This document shows, piece by piece, positions 57,791-60,000 of a DNA stretch of 60,000 nucleotides. The stretch comes from Cryptomeria japonica (lineage: Eukaryota > Streptophyta > Pinopsida > Cupressales > Cupressaceae): the NCBI RefSeq assembly GCF_030272615.1, contig NC_081415.1, positions 602,415,644 to 602,475,643 of the forward strand, written 5' to 3'. The position numbers and the translations under genes are program-made. Positions within the stretch are counted from its first letter, which is position 1; each line of letters opens with the position of its first letter. The notes beneath the pieces were generated by a model, which saw only the letters and a program-made list of their open reading frames with translations, was not told the DNA's origin and made no database searches.

Positions 57791-59180
57791 GTCGGTGAAA
57801 CTGTCTTTGCTTCCTAGACCAATTGAGGCATTATCAGTTTAGTTATTATCATTTCCACTACTAGTTCCCTGTCATATGATATAGAATGATTTTTGTACTC
57901 TTCATCCACTTTCACATTAGCACTTTCCACAATTTTATGCAATCTTTTGTTATAACATGCAATCATATAGCATTTACTTCCAAAGATTATGAAATATTTA
58001 ATAGTAGGTGTATGTCCAAACCATAATTCATAAGGGGTCTTACCGATTTTACCTTTGATGTGAACTCTGTTAAATGTGTAGACTATTGTACTCACCGCTT
58101 CTCTCTAGTAGATATGAGGAAATTTGACTTCCATCATCATAGATCTTGTTGCATCCAAAATGGTTCTGTTATTTCTTTCCACTACTCTGTTTTGCTAAGG
58201 AGTCCTAGGTGCACATAGTTGTCTACTGATTCCATTTGTCTCACAATAACTATTAAATTCATGAGAAGTGAACTCACTGCCATGATCTGATCTTAGACAT
58301 TTGATTTTTAATCCAGTTTTTGTTTCAACCTTCGTTTTAAAGATCTTGAATTTATCAAAAGCTTCAGACCTCTCCCTTATAAAAGTCACCCACGTCATCC
58401 TAGAATAGTCATCAATAATTAGCATGAAATACCTATCACCTTAAAAGCTTCTAGCCCTTGCTGGACCACATAAATCAGTGTGAATCAAATCAAGTACATC
58501 ATTATATTTATCATGTATGCTCTTAAACAAACTTCTAACTTTCTTACCCAATTTATATTCCTTACATACTAGATTATGAGGCTTCATAATCTTAGGTATA
58601 TCTCTGACTGCCTTAGTTGAATTGATCTTAACACAATCAAAATTAACATGACAAAACCTCTTATGTCATAGCCAACTTTCATCAATATGAGCAATTAAGC
58701 ATGTCTTATTACCAGTGTTCAAGTGAAAAATATTACATTCTACCTGAATACTGGTTGCAATCTCCAAACGAGTCTTGTTAATGATTTTGCATTTTCTATC
58801 TTTAAACTGAATTTGGAAATCCTTATCAACCAATTGACCAACACTCAAAAGACTATTCTTTAAACCTTCTACATAATAGACATTATTAGTATTATGATTG
58901 TCATCCAAAGAAATAATACCTCTACCTTTGATCATACATGCCTTGTTATCTCCAAATCTGACTTGATCACCATCGTATTCTTGTAGGGAAAGAAATTTCT
59001 CTTTATCTCCAGTCATATGATGTGAGCATCCACTATGAATTACCCATTCATCCTTATCTTCAACATTTGTTGCTAGGGTATTTTCTTCATTCTTGATATC
59101 TAGTTCCAGTTCATCTTCCTTCAAATCATAGAACACCCATTCCTTTCCATTGTCGGATCCATTAGTAGAGTCTTCTGTTG
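57791..59180 (-). pseudogene. C4 protease and integrase region
   Basis: Minus strand. The protease motif is WVIHSGCSHHMTGDK (59040): His replaces the catalytic Asp of DSG. Open from 59136 to 58666 (156 codons), ending at LIAHIDESWL then stop. Integrase core: MLIIDDYSRMTWVTF (58425), IKCLRSDHGSEFTSHEFNSY, then stops near 58196 and HIY*REAV. At about 57955, GSKCYMIACYNKRL joins two segments that in C1 and C3 are about 28 residues apart (IGKFDPRSDEGIFLGY is missing), an in-frame deletion. Confidence 0.88.
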
Positions 59181-60000
59181 GTTCATCTCCAGAGTCATTA
59201 GTTACTCCTTCGTCATCTACTATGTAGCATTGTTTATTTTTCTTGAATATATATATATATATATATATATATTCTTGTTAGGCTTAAAATATTTCTTAAC
59301 TCTTTCCTTAAACCTTGCATTCCTTTCAAGACATCTAGATGCAAAATGACCAATCTTGTTACATGCAAAACATTTAAAAGGTTCTTTTCCTTCATACTTA
59401 CTCCCAATTCCTCCTTTAGGGATTCTTCTAGAAAACAAGGCTTCAAGTTTCTCAAGTTCTTCATCTTCTTTCATCATGTCTTCCAATTCTTTTGCATATA
59501 AGGATTTCCAATCACTTTTTCCAATAGATGATAATGATGATGATGATGCATGAAAACAAGGTTAAGAATTTATAGCTCCATAAGATCCAAATTATTCAAG
59601 CTCAAAAGCAAATAATTTCCCAATCAGAATGTCTCTGTTAACTGAAGAGTTTTTCAAAGTTCTTAACTAATTAATTGCAGTAGCCTTCATCTTGTAAGTC
59701 AATGGAAGGGCTCTCAAGACTTTGGAAACTATTTCATCTTCACTTAGAAATCCTCCACAACATTGAATTCCCATAACAATCTCATTTACTCTTTCCATAA
59801 ACACAACAATTCTCTCATCATCTTCCATCTTTAAGTATTCATATCTTACCCGGTAACCATCAAGTTTAGCAATTTTGATAGTAGGATCACCTTTATTCAG
59901 AGTTTACAATTTGTCCCACATAACCTTAGCCCATAATTTATCAGTTAATCCCATGATCTGCTAATCAGTAAGTGCACACAAGAGGGATTCTCTAGCTCTG
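59181..60000 (-). pseudogene. C4 gag, N-terminus outside the window
   Basis: Minus strand. From the right edge: RVNEIVMGIQCCGG, SEDEIVSKVLRALPLTYKMK, WKSLYAKELEDMMKEDEELE and an intact CCHC knuckle CFACNKIGHFASRC (about 59368-59327), the only copia knuckle in the window with all four ligands among C1, C3 and C4. Directly after it an (AT)13 run breaks the frame. Several stops occur upstream at Gln sites. Confidence 0.88.
59247..59272. repeat. (AT)13 microsatellite in C4 gag
   Basis: 26 bp of pure AT repeat within gag, read as IYIYIYIY. It must have arisen after the element lost function, as it disrupts the region after the zinc knuckle. Confidence 0.9.

Larger units (their letters stand above)
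53023..60000 (-). mobile_element. C4: Ty1/copia LTR retrotransposon, partial, minus strand
   Basis: Minus-strand element entering from the right edge: gag (60000 to about 59181), protease, integrase, RT and RNase H (to 56089), purine tracts, and 3' LTR (55739-53023). The 5' LTR is outside the window. Proteins are close to those of C1 and C3, and the LTR resembles that of C1 (shared stretches such as AATGAGACTCTTTTTGTAATG). Its RT segment has the longest uninterrupted copia frame here (204 codons). Confidence 0.9.

Overview
This window looks like intergenic DNA from a large plant genome, most likely a conifer. No intact host gene, rRNA, tRNA gene or CRISPR array is visible. Nearly everything between 4131 and 60000 is LTR retrotransposon inserted into LTR retrotransposon, and every coding region is broken by stops or frameshifts. 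The plant assignment rests on Ty1/copia elements primed by initiator tRNA-Met (TGGTATCAGAGC), a Ty3/gypsy element of Tat type with two RNase H domains, and a 26-nt primer site matching plant tRNA-Trp. The conifer assignment is inference from the style of the copia proteins and the depth of nesting.

Layout. 1-4125 is older flank holding one broken coiled-coil gene (minus strand) between 14-bp direct repeats. C1, a Ty1/copia element, spans 4131-51993 with target duplication CATGA on both sides, but most of that span is later insertions. Its pol is cut at 8146/31297 by element B (8147-31295, minus strand), a gag-only element with a palindromic end. B is cut at 8665/24611 by a 15.9-kb Tat-type gypsy element (8666-24610, duplication AATAG, LTRs of about 1.84 kb). 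The 3' LTR of C1 is cut twice. The first cut is by C2 (33777-46983), a non-autonomous element with a coiled-coil, multi-zinc-knuckle gag and a long unrecognised second ORF. C2 is itself cut by copia C3 (37247-43922). The second cut is by U (47000 to about 51484), an unclassified insertion carrying a methyltransferase-like gene fragment. 51999-53022 is flank. C4, a minus-strand copia element, starts at 53023 and runs off the right edge; its 3' LTR holds a 1.33-kb solo LTR (53815-55145, duplication AGATC).

Order of events from the nesting: C1 is older than B, which is older than gypsy; C1 is older than C2, which is older than C3; C1 is older than U; C4 is older than the solo LTR. All 18 in-frame stops of the gypsy polyprotein can be explained by C-to-T (or G-to-A) transitions, as expected of long-methylated transposons. 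The copia elements show the same trend. The entries most worth a second look are the C2 second ORF, the palindromic gag-only element B, the tRNA-Trp primer site with G-patch and dual RNase H of the gypsy element, and the methyltransferase fragment in U.
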